NCBI GenBank assembly: GCA_003013855.2 | Contig: PVNU02000853.1 | Span: forward strand, 558,001-622,000 | Source of the DNA: Liriodendron chinense | Taxonomy: Eukaryota > Streptophyta > Magnoliopsida > Magnoliales > Magnoliaceae | Reading direction: 5' to 3' | DNA: 64,000 bases | Shown: piece by piece, positions 12,600 through 23,559 of the stretch | Position numbering within the stretch: the first letter of the stretch is position 1 | Layout: every line of letters begins with the position of its first letter | Position numbers and translations under genes: made by a program | The notes under the pieces: generated by a model | What the model saw: the letters and a program-made list of their open reading frames with translations, nothing else | Database searches by the model: none | Told to the model about the DNA's origin: nothing

Positions 12600-13391
12600 A
12601 AAACTTGTTCGCTTCCCCAAGTGTAGGGTTGCGATGTAGTAATAAACTCGGTAATACCGAGGTCGATCCACAGGGACTTATGTAGGATGTCACAAATTCA
12701 TCCACAAGTTTCTATTGAAGCTAACAATCAAAGTTTGAATAGAATGTGTGCGATTAACAGTTTAAGCTAAATTGAATGTAAACAATTATAAGAAGGCACT
12801 AGGGGTTCGAGGATTCACTTGTAGCAATCCTCGATGTTCAATCCGCTGTGGTTTCCCATTCTCTCAACTAGAATCACCAGTCAGGTCTATCTAGTCGGAT
12901 AATAGAACTGTTAAACCAGAAGTCTGTAACATGTAAGTTCTGTGCATAAAGTTCACTCAACTCTAGGCTGATCTGAGCATGCTCATTGCATAGGTCATTC
13001 ACCTTTTCTATAGGTCCAATTCCCAATCATAACCATCCTCAAGTCTTCTCACAAGACAAGGCTAGATCATGATTTGAACTGGATTCAAATTATATGCACA
13101 GTCCATACATATTCCAGATAATCAATCAAAACTAGAACTTTGGCATGAAGCCCCTTTATGAAGAGCTTGGTACTAGAGCGCACTCCAATTCCTCGGATCA
13201 TACAGGTCTAGACCGTTGCAAATAAATTAAGAAGATAAGTAATTCATCCAAACATCCATGAGTCATCACAAGACTAAGAGAAATTACTTAAAAACTTGTA
13301 TAAACTTCAAACCTTAGTTCATAATCATGAATTCCAAACTGAAAACCACTTAACTACGAATTAAAACATCTTGGATACACTACAAGCTTCA

Positions 13392-13413
13392 CCTCTTAGC
13401 CCTAGCTAAGAGG
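13392..13413 (-). other. LTR stem-loop downstream of TATA (B, 5' LTR)
   Basis: Identical to the copy at 4673-4694: a 9-bp perfect stem with a 4-nt loop. Confidence 0.75.
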
Positions 13414-13572
13414 TTTAGCTGCTCATGATCCAAGGAAACATGGAACAACTACAAAAAGCATGAAAACAGCAAAGCAAACCAAAAGGAGTTGTGAAACTCC
13501 AATCTTCACTTCCACAGCCTCCAACCTCGCTTGAGCCCTTCTAGGATGCCCTAGGAACGATCCCTAGGTGTC

Positions 13573-13580
13573 CTTTTATA
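13573..13580 (-). promoter_or_regulatory. TATA box of B 5' LTR
   Basis: TATAAAAG on the minus strand. This is the likely core promoter for the genomic RNA of B. Confidence 0.78.
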
Positions 13581-13683
13581 GTCGGGAAGCTCCACAACTT
13601 CGGAAGAATCGAGAACTTGCGTAACACTTACGCAGCGCAGAGAAAATCGGGATGAAATTAGAAATTTCTAACTCAGTACGCAT

Positions 13684-13907
13684 GGCCGACCGGTCTTGAC
13701 CGGTCGGCCTCAAGTGAAAATACTCCAGCAGGTATGCCCGACCGGTCAAGACCGGTCGGGCCTTGTAGAACTGTAATCCAGCAAGCCACTCCGACCGGTC
13801 AAGACCGGTCGGATGTTTTTCTTCTCATTGCAGCAACACTGACCGACCGGTCTTGACCGGTCGGTCCTATTCATGCTTCCTTGGCCGACCGGTCACGACC
13901 GGTCAGC
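13684..13907 (-). repeat. Palindrome array in U3 (B, 5' LTR)
   Basis: Five palindromes as in the 3' LTR. The second has intact GCCCGACCGGTC arms here, while the 3' LTR copy has one C-to-T change. Confidence 0.9.
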
Positions 13908-14169
13908 ACTTTTTCTTCTTTGCTTTCTTCTCTTTCTCTCTTCTTTTCTCTTCTTTCCTTGCTTTCTTCTCTTCGATCTTCCTTCAATACTTCATCCTAT
14001 GGTCTTCAATACTTGTAAGGAGCCTCATTTAGCTTTCAAATGATGAGCTCTCCATCTTGTCCCTACAATCACACATCATGCATTAAGTTAGTTCTTTAAA
14101 CGTATATATCGTGCATAATGAGTGATGCATTAGGGTTAGAATATGCATAATTATGAGCTCAACACTAGT

Positions 14170-15544
14170 CCTACCAAATTCCATTGACGAGTCACCTATT
14201 GAGGACTCATTCCCTGATGAGCAACTCTTTGTTGTTATGCATCCACCATGGTACGCTGATATAGCCAATTATCTTTCCACAGGTGCGATGCCGACTCATT
14301 GGACTGCGCAAGACAAACGTAAATTTCTAAGGGAAGTGCGCAGATTCTTCTGGGATGAACCTCTATTGTTTAAATATTGCCCAGACCAAATTATAAGGAG
14401 ATGCGTCCCCGATGATGAACACAATTCAGTCATCTCCTTTTGTCATGATCAAGCATGTGGGGGTCATTTTTCAGCCAAGAAAACAACTGCAAAAATTCTG
14501 CAGTGTGGTTTTTATTGGCCCACGCTATTTAAGGACACCCACGAGTTTTGCAAAGCGTGTGAGCGCTGCCAGAAGTTAGGAGGATTATCCCGTCGAAATA
14601 TGATGCCTCTCACACCAATTTAACATCTTGAAGTCTTTGACTGTTGGGGCATCGATTTCATGGGACCATTCCCCTCATCTTTTGGACATGTCTATATTCT
14701 ATTGGCCGTAGACTATGTGTCTAAATGGATAGAGGCTATCCCATGTAGAACCAATGATCATCGTACGGTTCTCAAGTTTCTCAAAGAAAACATACTTTCT
14801 AGATTTGGGACGCCTCGAGCCATTATTAGTGATGGTGGTGCTCATTTTTGCAATAGACCTTTTGAAACTTTGATGAAGAAATATGGTATTAGGCACAAAG
14901 TGAGTACCCCATACCACCCACAAACAAGTGGGCAAGCTGAAATCTCCAATAGGGAAATCAAGCAGATTTTAGAAAAGACGGTGAGACCGGATCGCAAGGA
15001 TTGGTCCCTAAGATTAGATGATGCACTTTCGGCTCACCGTACGGCCTACAAGACACCCATTGGAATGTCCCCTTATAGACTTGTCTATGGGAAAGCTTGC
15101 CACTTGCCTGTGGAAATAGAACACAAAGCCTATTGGGCAATTCAGGCTCTAAATTTTGACATTGACAAGGCTAGCTCGCTTCGCAAACTTCAATTAAATG
15201 AGCTTGATGAGATACGGAACGATGCATATGAAAATTCGAGAATTTACAAGAGCAAGATGAAGGCCTTTCATGACAAGCACATCTTAAGGAAATCCTTCCA
15301 TGAAGGACAGAAAGTGCTCTTGTATAATGCCCGACTTCATCTTTTTCCGAGAAAATTACGATCTCGATGGACCGGCCCATATATTGTTAAAGAAGTTTTT
15401 CCTCATGGGGCTGTTGAGATTGAGAATGCAGCGAATGGTGACTGTTTCAAAGTTAATGGACAACGCCTTAAACCATTTGTTGAGAAATTTGATTCAGAGG
15501 ACATGTCCATCTCCCTGAATGATCCTGTCTATCAGGATGATTGA
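14170..15544 (+). pseudogene. Element A integrase (continuation after B)
   Basis: Resumes the pol frame after element B with the linker between RNase H and integrase. The zinc domain follows (H-x6-H, CKACERC near 14555), then the catalytic core with WGIDFMGPF (near 14645), SDGGAHF (near 14830) and the Glu of GQAEIS (near 14935). The C-terminal domain ends NDPVYQDD at 15541, a tail shared by B, H and I. An in-frame TAA at 14621-14623 separates the zinc domain from the core. The part after the stop is 294 codons long and otherwise open. It would insert the cDNA if part of an intact polyprotein. Confidence 0.92.
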
Positions 15545-16660
15545 TCTCCTAGTCTGATGGAGGTATAGCATAGGTAGGTTTAGTTTTGTTTTGCTGTTTT
15601 AGTAGGATTTAGTTGTTGGAATTGCAGACCTCCATGATCGCTCTCTCAGGTACTATTGATTCTCACTCTCTCATATTTTACCATTGTTCTCATGTTCATG
15701 CTAACTAACTATCTTTTTACATTGAGGACAATGCAAGATTTGGTTGGGGGGTGAGATGAGATCCCTCATCTAGCATATTGCAACATTTAGAGCTTCATAT
15801 GCACAAATTTTTTTTCGAATTTTCTAACATCTCAAAACTCTTTTAGAAAATTTTGTTTCTATACATTTGAGAGGCTATGAGTAGAAGAGGAGGAGAAATG
15901 AAGTGTGTGATGTTGTAGTCTTGAATTTCTTCCAACATAATGGCTTTATATGTTAATTTCCCCATTGTTGTGATTGATAGAAAATTTGAACACCTTTACA
16001 CCAAGTTCACATTACACGATTTTCATGAGTGACAGGTTTATGTGATTTGTGGATTAGCTAGACTTTGGTTTAGAGGTGTTGAGCAGCCAAGCCGGGGTAT
16101 TTTGTCCATCCTTGTCCATGGGAAAATAATGAAAGATATGGATTTTTAAAAATCCTATCTAAGTTAAAAGAAAAAGGAAAGAAAGGATGAAATCGGGAAG
16201 GAAAGACAAATGGTGGAAAATTCCGAAAAGGGCTACCTATTACCAACCGGGGGATGGTCGAACCGTAACCAAAGCCGAAAATGGGACGTAGTGTGAAAGC
16301 CGTCGGAAGGACGGTAAGGCAAATTCCTGTCATAGGCTTGCGGTTGCTCTGTGCACCTTGGAATCCCTGGTCTACTTAATCTATGAAGAAGATGGTTCCA
16401 GGAACTCATGAGATGAACTTTCACTATGCACACTAGGTTGAATTTGTTCGAATTCTTCTATTTATCAATCAGTCAGCGGGGATTTCATGTAAAAACTTCT
16501 TATGTTTTGAGAGTCCAAGGTTCAGCTTCTAACACCTAATCTTTCCAAATTCCACACTTATACATCTTGGAATGGATAGAAACATGGTTTCTGGAAGAGG
16601 GTTGGATTTGGAGGTTTGAAACTGTTTCACGCATGTTTTGCTCGGGACTAGCAAAAAGCT
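15545..16660 (+). other. 3' non-coding region of element A, with internal second PPT motif
   Basis: About 1.1 kb with no credible ORF. It has the same blocks as B, H and I: ACATTGAGGACAATG followed by GGTTGGGGGGTG (15742-15753), the palindrome GGATTTTTAAAAATCC (near 16141), and a CCGTC-GGAAG-GACGG hairpin (near 16300). No env-like gene is present. Confidence 0.8.
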
Positions 16661-16672
16661 GGTTGGGGGGTG
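16661..16672 (+). other. Polypurine tract of element A
   Basis: GGTTGGGGGGTG immediately before the 3' LTR. It is preceded by the conserved CTCGGGACTAGCAAAA. Confidence 0.85.
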
Positions 16673-16917
16673 TGTTGAACCTCCAATTTATACATTGCAT
16701 TGCCCATTTCACGACAACGTTGCATGATTTTCATGGTTTAAAGGCCCACCTAACATATGTTTTTGTGATTATAGGGATGAGAGTGGATTTCATCAAATTG
16801 GAGCCAAAAGAATGTATTTGAAGCTATTGCATGAAGTCTTAGGATGGACCAAAGAAAGAAGAAGAAAGAGAGAGAAAAGAGGATGAAGAAAAGAAGAAAA
16901 AGCTGAAGAATAACAAG

Positions 16918-17213
16918 GCTGACCGGTCGTCCGACCGGTCAGACACATCAGAAAGGAGCAATGGAAGAAGGCCGACCGGTCAAGACCGGTCGGCCATGAA
17001 GGCAGAAGACATTGAGGAAGGGCCGACCGGTCATGACCGGTCGGCTATAGGCTCTGGACGAGGAGGAAACAAAGCCCGACCGGTCACGACCGATCGGGCA
17101 TGCACGTTGGAATATGGATAGGTTGGTCCGACCGGTCATGACCGGTCGGCCACACTTGCTGGACTTTTTGGATGGTTTGAAAAATCAGTCCGACCGGTCA
17201 CGACCGGTCGGCC
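16918..17213 (+). repeat. Palindrome array in U3 (A, 3' LTR)
   Basis: Five full palindromes of the GACCGGTC-N2-GACCGGTC type plus one degenerate copy. The two-base centre varies (aa, at, ac). The outer arms of some copies still pair (GGCC/GGCC, GCCC/GGGC). Confidence 0.88.
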
Positions 17214-17307
17214 CTGCGTAAGAAGACTCCTTTCTAAATTGGGACTCCGAATTTCACTGCGCAATGCGAAGGCTTTCGCAGAATCCAACGCAAGGGGGGT
17301 TTGTTGC

Positions 17308-17315
17308 TATAAAAG
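17308..17315 (+). promoter_or_regulatory. TATA box of A 3' LTR
   Basis: TATAAAAG followed by GGCACCTAGGGG, matching the position of the other LTR promoters. Confidence 0.75.
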
Positions 17316-17476
17316 GGCACCTAGGGGCTTTCCCTAAGGTATCAGAGAAGAGAAGGAACGTGAGTTTGGAGGCTGAAGGCGACTGTGGGGCGTCTGCAAC
17401 ATCTATCTTCGGGTTTTTCTAGTTTTATGCTTTATTTTTGAGTTTTTAGTTGTAGCATGACTATGCTCGGCTAAAA

Positions 17477-17498
17477 CCTCTCAGCTAAGGCTGAGAGG
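17477..17498 (+). other. LTR stem-loop with compensatory change (A)
   Basis: CCTCTCAGC-TAAG-GCTGAGAGG. Against B/H/I the sixth pair has changed from T-A to C-G on both arms, so the stem is kept although the sequence differs. Confidence 0.75.
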
Positions 17499-19673
17499 TG
17501 AAGCTTGTAGCCAATTCTATGTTAATTTCAGTTTGATTCAAGTATTATTCAATTCAAAGTTAGAATTTTCTTATGTTCAGTTCAAAAGATGGTAGTTTGA
17601 GATGTCTTATCTGAGTTCATGTGCTCCGGACATGAATTCCTTTTAATTCTCTGAGATTATCACAGGTTGCTTGTTTAGATTCGAATTATAGTAATCCTTG
17701 AGCAGGCCATAGTCCATAGGCATGGCTGTTACTCCGCAGGCTATGAATTTGAATTCTACATTGATTGAATGGACTTGAACTTGGAAGTTCAACTTGAATT
17801 GGATGAATGTGTGTGAATGCTTTACTTTCCAACTAGATGAGAGATAGGACTTCAAATCTAGTTGTGTTCTATACTTGGATTGACTGAATTGACATAGGAT
17901 TGCTACAAGTGGATCCTTGAAAGCCTTAGTACGTTATATCTCTGATTTTTCATTAAGTTACTGTTTTAATTAAACACCCCATTGAAACTGAATTTATTCT
18001 ATTAAACTGAGTTGCTGGAGTAATTAGGAAGCTGTTACTCTTTCCCTGTGGATCGACCTCGGTCTTACCGAGTTTTATTACTACATCGCAGCCTTACACT
18101 TGAGGCGAGCGAACAGCAGGCATATGCTTTCCTTGATGCTTGAGAATCTTCTCCACAATATGGACCTCCAGCAATGGTTCGGATCTCACTAGTGGGTTCA
18201 GCATCCTCTTGCGAAGGGTGATGCTGAGGTGACTTTTTCCTCTGTAACGGGGCTTCCGCTCTCTTAGGCGACCGACCCTGTAGCACCACGTAATCTCGGA
18301 GATGACCCTTTCGAATCAGGGCTTCAATGTGATCTTTTAATGATATACAATCTTGGGTGTTGTGCCCATGATCTTTGTGGAAATAGTAGAACTTTCTCTT
18401 ATCTCTTTTTTCAGGATCGGACTTGATCTTTGAAGGCCACTTCACATACGGTTTGTGCTTGATCTCCATTAATACTTTCTCAGGAGATTGGTTAAGAGGT
18501 GTATAGTTATAATATTTACTAGAGTAGGGCTTCTTTGGGGAATGATCCCATCGATCACGCCGGTATTTCTTATCAGGAGGAGAGATCTCCTCAGACTTAC
18601 GTTTCTTGCCCTATATACCGTGACGTGCCAAAGCAACATCTTCCGCATTGATGTATTTTTGAGCCTTTGCTTGGAATTCCGTCATAGTTTTAGGAGGATT
18701 CTTATCCAGGGCAAACCAGAATTTTTCGCTTGTAATTCCGGTTATAAGGGCGGTGAGGCCTTTATCTTCAGTATAACCTTCAGTTTGGACGGCTTCTGCA
18801 GTGAACCGAACTATAAACTCCTTAATTGTCTCCACATGCTGCTGCTTTAGATCCATTAAATGAGATGCCAGCTTTTTGGTACGAATGCTTGTTCGCTTCC
18901 CCAAGTGTAGGGTTGAGATGTAGTAATAATCTCGGTAAGACCGAGGTCGATCCACAGGGACTTATGTAGGAATTCACAAACACTTCCAATAGCTTCTATT
19001 GAAAAGCTAACAACCAGATTTGAGAAGATTGATGTAAATATCAATTTTGAACTTAAACTGAAGTAATCAATTAATAAAAGGCACTAGGGGTTCAAGGATC
19101 CACTTGTAGTAATCCTTGATGCTCAATTCGCTGTGGTTTCTCACTTTCTCAACTAGAATCGAAATTAAGATCTATCTAGTCGGATGATAGAGCAGTTAAA
19201 CCAACAATCTGCCATATGTAAGATCAATGTATATGATTCACTCAATGCAAACTAAGACAAGCATACTCAATTGCATAGATCAGTCCCAATTCCAATATGC
19301 TAAGATCACAATCATAATCATCATTAAATCATGTCACAAGACAAAACTAGATTATGATTTGAACTTATTCAAATCACATACATAGTCCCACATAGTACAG
19401 AATTTCCAGAAAAGTAGAACTTTGGTAGGAAGTTCCCACATGAAGATCATAAATCTAGAGCGTATTCCGATTCCTCAGATCATACAGGTCTAGATTAGTA
19501 CACAACAATTAAGAACTCAAGCACTTCTTCCAAACATCTATGAGTCATCATAAGACTAAGAAAAACTACTTAGAACTTGAATTAAACTTCAAACCATTGT
19601 TCATAAACATGAAATCCAATCTTAAAACCAACTTTAAACGAATTGAAACATCTTAGATTCACTACAAGCTTCA

Positions 19674-19695
19674 CCTCTTAGCCCTAGCTAAGAGG
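19674..19695 (-). other. LTR stem-loop (E)
   Basis: Same perfect 9-bp stem and 4-nt loop as in B. Confidence 0.72.
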
Positions 19696-19853
19696 TTTAG
19701 CCGTTCATGATCCAAGGAAACATGAAACAACTAAGAAAAACATAAAAATAACAAACAAACTAGGAGGAGTTGTGGAACTCCGAAATCCACTTTCGCCGCC
19801 TCCCACTATGCCGGTTCTATTCTAGGATGCCCTGGGAATGATCCCTAGGTGTC

Positions 19854-19861
19854 CTTTTATA
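19854..19861 (-). promoter_or_regulatory. TATA box of solo LTR E
   Basis: TATAAAAG on the minus strand in the conserved promoter context. In a solo LTR it could still drive transcription leftwards into C and A. Confidence 0.7.
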
Positions 19862-19965
19862 GTGGGGAAGCTCCGCAACGTCGGAATCTTCCAGAATTTG
19901 CGTAAGACTACGTAGTGCGCAGAGAAAATCGGCGCCCAAAATAGAAACTTTCTGTTTGAATGCAT

Positions 19966-20155
19966 GGCCGACCAGTCTGGACCGGTCAGACTGGGCTGGC
20001 CGACCGGTCATGACCGGTCAGACCTCTTCTGGAATAGTCCAGGGAGCTTGCTGGAGAAAAATAGGATTTGGCCAACCGGTCAAGACTGGTCGGTCCTGTT
20101 GTGTTGCTGGTCCAAAGGAGAAACAAGAGGTGGCCGACCGGTCAAGACTGGTCTT
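19966..20155 (-). repeat. Degenerate palindrome array (E)
   Basis: Four palindromes related to GACCGGTC-N2-GACCGGTC, most carrying C-to-T or G-to-A changes at CpG sites. Confidence 0.8.
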
Positions 20156-21253
20156 GGCCTGTTTCTTCTGCATTCTCTTCTTCCATTCTTCCCTCTCTGC
20201 TTCCTTCTCTCTTCGACCCACCTTGGGTCTTCATCTAAGGCTCTTAAAGGGATCTTTTTAGTCTTCAATTGGGCGGGGTTCATCTCATTCCTACAATCAT
20301 AAAATCATGCATTAGATTAGTCTTTAAATCATGAAAACCTTGCATAATGAGTGATGAATTGGGGTTAGAATATGCACAATTAAGAGCTCAACAATGCTCC
20401 CCATGAACTGAGAGAGGAAGAGCTCCGATAATTGAGAGAATGATCCAGTAGACCAAGGTTTTAGGCCTCGAAACCATGTACGCGCTGCATCCTTTAGAGT
20501 TAAGGAGAAAGCCCTACACATAATTTCTGAACCATGTCCCTCCAGCTCCATAAGACTTATACGTCTCCAGATGTTCGAGAGGATCGTCGGTGCCTATATA
20601 CGGGATGATGATAGGCGTTCGGTATTTCTTAGGCAAGGGAGCCTCTATAACCTCGCGGGTGAAGAGAGATTCAGATTGATGGATTGATGCAAGAGCAATA
20701 GGTGGGAGGTTAGACCGATATCGTTGTTCCATATTGTCGAAGCGATCCTAGATTCTCTTGAGATCTCCTTCCCATGGTAAGGTGTAGCTTGAAGTTTCGA
20801 CAGCAGACCCTTGAGATTGTTGTTGCCGGGAGGTACTGGAGTGTATAGAATGTGGGGGTGGTACCGAGACTTGATTGCCGTGTGGCATTCAATTTGAAGG
20901 AAGATTTGGTTGGGTTCATGGCTCGCCCGCAGAATGTCTAGAAGCTACTGGTATAGGTCGCACCGGCGGCCCTTCTGGAGGTTGCTGTTGTGGTTCCGGA
21001 AAGTGTTGATCAAACCGATCAGATAAGGTTTGAAGTTCAGCTTTGAGAGTAAGAAGTGTGTTTCTGACGAAACGCATAATGTCGTCTTGACTGCCGGATA
21101 TATCATGAAATGGATTTTGTGATGTAAGTTGGATTCTACAGGGAGAACCCCTGTCGAGGCAACCTGAGGGGGATTAGACGCTAGTTCAGTGACGTCAGGC
21201 GGAGGTAACGTCTATCTTGAAGTGGAAGGATGAACCGCCTTTTTGGGAGGCAT

Positions 21254-21323
21254 GGTGGGAGATAACAATCAGCAATGAGAATGGCTAATGTTGATAACCT
21301 CGTTTCCACAGACGACGCCAATC
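21254..21323 (-). other. Leader and primer-binding area of element C
   Basis: The first bases after the LTR on the minus strand read GATTGGCGTCGTCTGTGG, a variant of the TTGGCGCCGTCTGTGG type seen in Tat-like elements. It lies at about 21306-21323. I do not assign the tRNA. Confidence 0.65.
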
Positions 21324-22002
21324 TGTTTACGTCGGATTTGATAACAGATCCTCCATACGTTCACCTTCCTTTGAACAAGCTTCCCTCCAAACCTGAAAGA
21401 ATAAAAGAGAAAACTAAGGGTGGCCGGCGTTCAGCCGTTGGCCCTCCGAAGCTTAAGTCAGACGGGACATGGTTGTAAAATGAAAAGCTGGATATGAGCT
21501 CATAAATTGTGTACCTTTTTCATCTATGAAGTAATCTATTTATGCAGATCTCCGGTGATCCAGTCTATTACGCAAGCTGTTAAGATCACTGCTGATTTCA
21601 CGGGATAAGGATCTTATCCCTTTAATCCTCAAATTAAGGAATGACCTAACCACCCTAGACATCTAGCTGATTACGCCTCTTGATGAGGAGGCTCTGAAGC
21701 TTTGGATAGAAACAAACCCAAAACCGGCCTATACGGGCTGCTGGTACTAGAAAAGCGGGGAATGCTCGGGATCGGGGATGACTGCTCACATGTTGAGATG
21801 CAACCCCTTTCGAGGACCACGAGCTGAGCTGCTCGCATGTTAAGATGCGACCCCTTTCGACGACCACAAGCCGAGCTGCTCACATGTTGAGATGCGATAT
21901 GAAGTATAAATGGAGATAGCTCACGATTGGGCGGAGTGGTCGCGACTCCTGTTGACCACTCTCTGTCCATATTATTTCGACGACCAATTTTACCCCATAA
22001 CA
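21324..22002 (-). repeat. 5' LTR of element C
   Basis: 679 bp, minus strand, TGTTATGG...GTAAACA. A TATAAATA-like box (CATAAATA, 21537-21544) lies toward the 3' end of the LTR. U3 carries about three tandem copies of a 49-bp unit beginning GCTCACATGTTGAGATGCGA (21784-21900, plus strand). Confidence 0.85.
21784..21900 (-). repeat. 49-bp tandem repeats in C LTR
   Basis: Two full copies and one partial copy of a unit containing CATGTTGAGATGCGACCCCTTTC, separated by 49-50 bp. Confidence 0.8.
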
Positions 22003-22626
22003 ACGTACAATTCTACTTGGAAGAACCACCCAAATTTCAGTTGGAAGAATGCTCCCACGGGCAATCCTACCAACTTTCAAGGAGGGCCACCCATGCAAAA
22101 TATGGCCCCACCTCAATTCTCGATGGAGGATACCTTAAAAGCGTTTATGCAAGGGAAAACGCAAATCAATCAAACAAATCAACAAATATTCCAAGAGCTT
22201 AAAGTCTTGGTTGATGAGATTAAGGGACGCTTGAATGTTAGAGAATGGACATTTCCAACCCAACCTCAGCCCAACCCAAAGCAAGTACATGAAGTAAGCA
22301 TTTCTAATCTCTCCAACCAACATATGGAGCAAGCCAAATCCGTCACCACTCTTAGAAGTGGTAAACAAATTAACAAAACTATTCCGGTGAAGGCCGACAA
22401 GCCTAATGATCCGGTAAATTCTGAGGATGAGGACGGATCCAACTTACCCCCACAAGAAACGGAATGCGTTTACAAGCCCGTAACACCATTCACTTCGAGA
22501 TTGGTTGCTCCAAAATCTCTCCCAAAATCTCATGATATTTTAGAGATTTTTAGACAAGTCAAGATAAACATTCCATTGCTTGATGCCATCAAACAAATCC
22601 CCCCTTATGCTAAGTTTCTAAAAGAC
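22003..22626 (+). pseudogene. Element G: gag fragment of an Athila-like element close to A
   Basis: Open through the whole fragment and very similar to A gag from the NYESWKNHPNFSWKNAP region to IKQIPPYAKFLKD. It begins after the zinc knuckle and ends at the gag/protease boundary. Both edges are other elements' LTRs (C on the left, K on the right), so it is a remnant exposed between two insertions. The start codon, knuckle and pol are not present here. Confidence 0.88.
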
Positions 22627-23391
22627 TATTTGCTTCCCCAAGTGTACGGTTGCGATGTAGTAATAATCTCAGTAAGACCGAGGTCGATCTACAGGGAAGG
22701 AAGTAAACAATTCCAACTATCCTAATAACTAGAATCTAAGAGGTTTGTGAAATCAATTTTTAAACATGAAACAAGAAAATCTGATAATGAAAGGGTAACT
22801 AGAGCATCAAGGATCCACTAATAACTCTCCTTGGATGTATAATTCATATGGTTTCTCAATTACTCAACTAGAATCAAAACCAAATCCTATCTAGCCGGAT
22901 TATAGAGTGGTTATATTATCAAAACAATCTGTCCTATGTGTGATTAATACACATGATTCCCTCAATTCAAGTTAGGACTTGAGCACACTCAATTGCATAC
23001 TAGTTCCAATAGGTTAAGATCATAACCATGATAAACATCAAACCTTGTCACAAAGCTTAACTATATCATGATTTGAACTTCATTCAAATCATATGAATAA
23101 TCAACACATAATTCAGAATTTAAAACAAAACGGTAAAACTTTGGTTTGAAGTTCCCACATGATGATCCAAGTCTAGAGCGTATTGAATCCTATTCCTCGG
23201 AGCGTACAGGTCTAGAGCCATGTAAAACAATTAAGAACTAAAGCAATTCTTCAAAACATCCATGAGTCATCATAAGATTAAGAAAAACTACTTAGAACTT
23301 TATTCAAACTTCTAAAAACCATTGTTCTTCAATAAATCCAACTTGAAACCAATAAAACGAATTAAAACATCTAAGTAAGCTATAAATTTCA

Positions 23392-23413
23392 CCTCTTAGC
23401 TCTAGCTAAGAGG
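23392..23413 (-). other. LTR stem-loop (K)
   Basis: Perfect 9-bp stem; the loop is TAGA instead of TAGG. Confidence 0.7.
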
Positions 23414-23551
23414 TTAGCTAATGAAAAACATAAAAACAAACTAGAACTAGAAGAAGAAGAAAACTAGTTGTAGGAGGCTAAGAAGCCTCCTAGGTCTTGA
23501 ATCCTTTGCTCCCCACGTTGCTAGATGGGTTAGGAAGAGGCTGTAGGTGTC

Positions 23552-23559
23552 CTTTTATA
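23552..23559 (-). promoter_or_regulatory. TATA box of K LTR
   Basis: TATAAAAG on the minus strand, in the conserved position. Confidence 0.65.

Larger units (their letters stand above)
3887..14164 (-). mobile_element. Element B: complete Athila-like LTR retrotransposon, youngest dated copy
   Basis: Complete 10278-bp element on the minus strand with two 1559-bp LTRs (12606-14164 is the 5' LTR, 3887-5445 the 3' LTR). LTR ends are TG...CA and the target duplication is ctagt. By eye the LTRs differ at five positions (near 4514, 4729, 4864, 5027 and 5412 in the left copy). Internal order on the minus strand is PBS, leader, gag, pro-RT-RNase H-INT, a 1.1-kb non-coding region and PPT. The coding region carries only three disabling changes that I can find. 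The insertion splits pol of element A. Confidence 0.96.
12606..14164 (-). repeat. 5' LTR of element B
   Basis: 1559 bp, five differences from 3887-5445 by eye and no length change. The element order of motifs is the same. The outer end abuts the ctagt duplication at 14165-14169. Confidence 0.96.
1..18115 (+). mobile_element. Element A: Athila-like Ty3/gypsy LTR retrotransposon, 5' part outside window, split by element B
   Basis: The window opens inside gag. Pol is split at 3886/14170 by element B, whose 5-bp target duplication ctagt flanks it at 3882-3886 and 14165-14169. Removing B and one duplication copy keeps the reading frame across the junction, which shows that the two pieces are one element. 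The 3' LTR is at 16673-18115 and is followed by Tat-like element C, so A is itself inserted in the gag region of C. The right-hand target duplication would be gcagg (18116-18120); its partner is outside the window. Gag and LTR sequences place A in a different subfamily from B, F, H and I. Confidence 0.93.
16673..18115 (+). repeat. 3' LTR of element A
   Basis: 1443 bp, TGTTGAAC...GCGAACA. It holds palindromes at 16918-17213, TATA at 17308, a stem-loop at 17477-17498 and the U5 end with GACCTCGGTCTTACCGAG. It is shorter and clearly diverged from the LTRs of B, F, H and I. The 5' partner is outside the window, so it cannot be dated here. Confidence 0.92.
18890..20393 (-). mobile_element. Element E: solo LTR (1504 bp) of the Athila-like family
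   Basis: A single TG...CA LTR on the minus strand, flanked by a perfect 5-bp duplication atgct (18885-18889 and 20394-20398). There is no internal region, so it most likely arose by recombination between the two LTRs of a full element. It keeps a TATA box (19854-19861), stem-loop (19674-19695), degenerate palindromes (19966-20155) and the U5 end. Confidence 0.94.
18116..21253 (-). pseudogene. Element C Gag, Tat type, interrupted by solo LTR E
   Basis: The start is judged by comparison with D: ATG at 21253, preceded on the minus strand by the leader. The region 20399-21253 gives the N-terminal part in several frames and 18116-18884 the C-terminal part. Recognisable pieces are the gag core (LEGHGSEIMCRAFSLTLK, near 20480-20550), HLMDLKQQH (near 18850) and the zinc-knuckle-like FHKDHGHNTQDC (near 18360). 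Several frame breaks and an ending at the element A junction make it non-functional. Removing E joins the gag coding on both sides at the atgct duplication. Confidence 0.85.
18116..22002 (-). mobile_element. Element C: Tat-like Ty3/gypsy fragment (5' LTR and gag), minus strand
   Basis: Same family as element D. The 5' LTR (21324-22002) and part of gag remain; the rest lies to the left of element A, outside the window. Two insertions cut its gag: element A at 18115 and solo LTR E at 18890-20393. The outer LTR end abuts gag of element G, so C appears to be inserted in G. Confidence 0.85.

Noticed and set aside
15545..16660. env-like ORF after integrase in A, B, H or I
   Set aside because: I found no frame longer than about 110 codons with ATG, no membrane segment shared by the copies and no collinear coding pattern.
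18065..18469. A single 134-codon minus-strand ORF at the A/C boundary
   Set aside because: Its C-terminal part is translated from the A LTR after the junction at 18115; only the C gag part is real.
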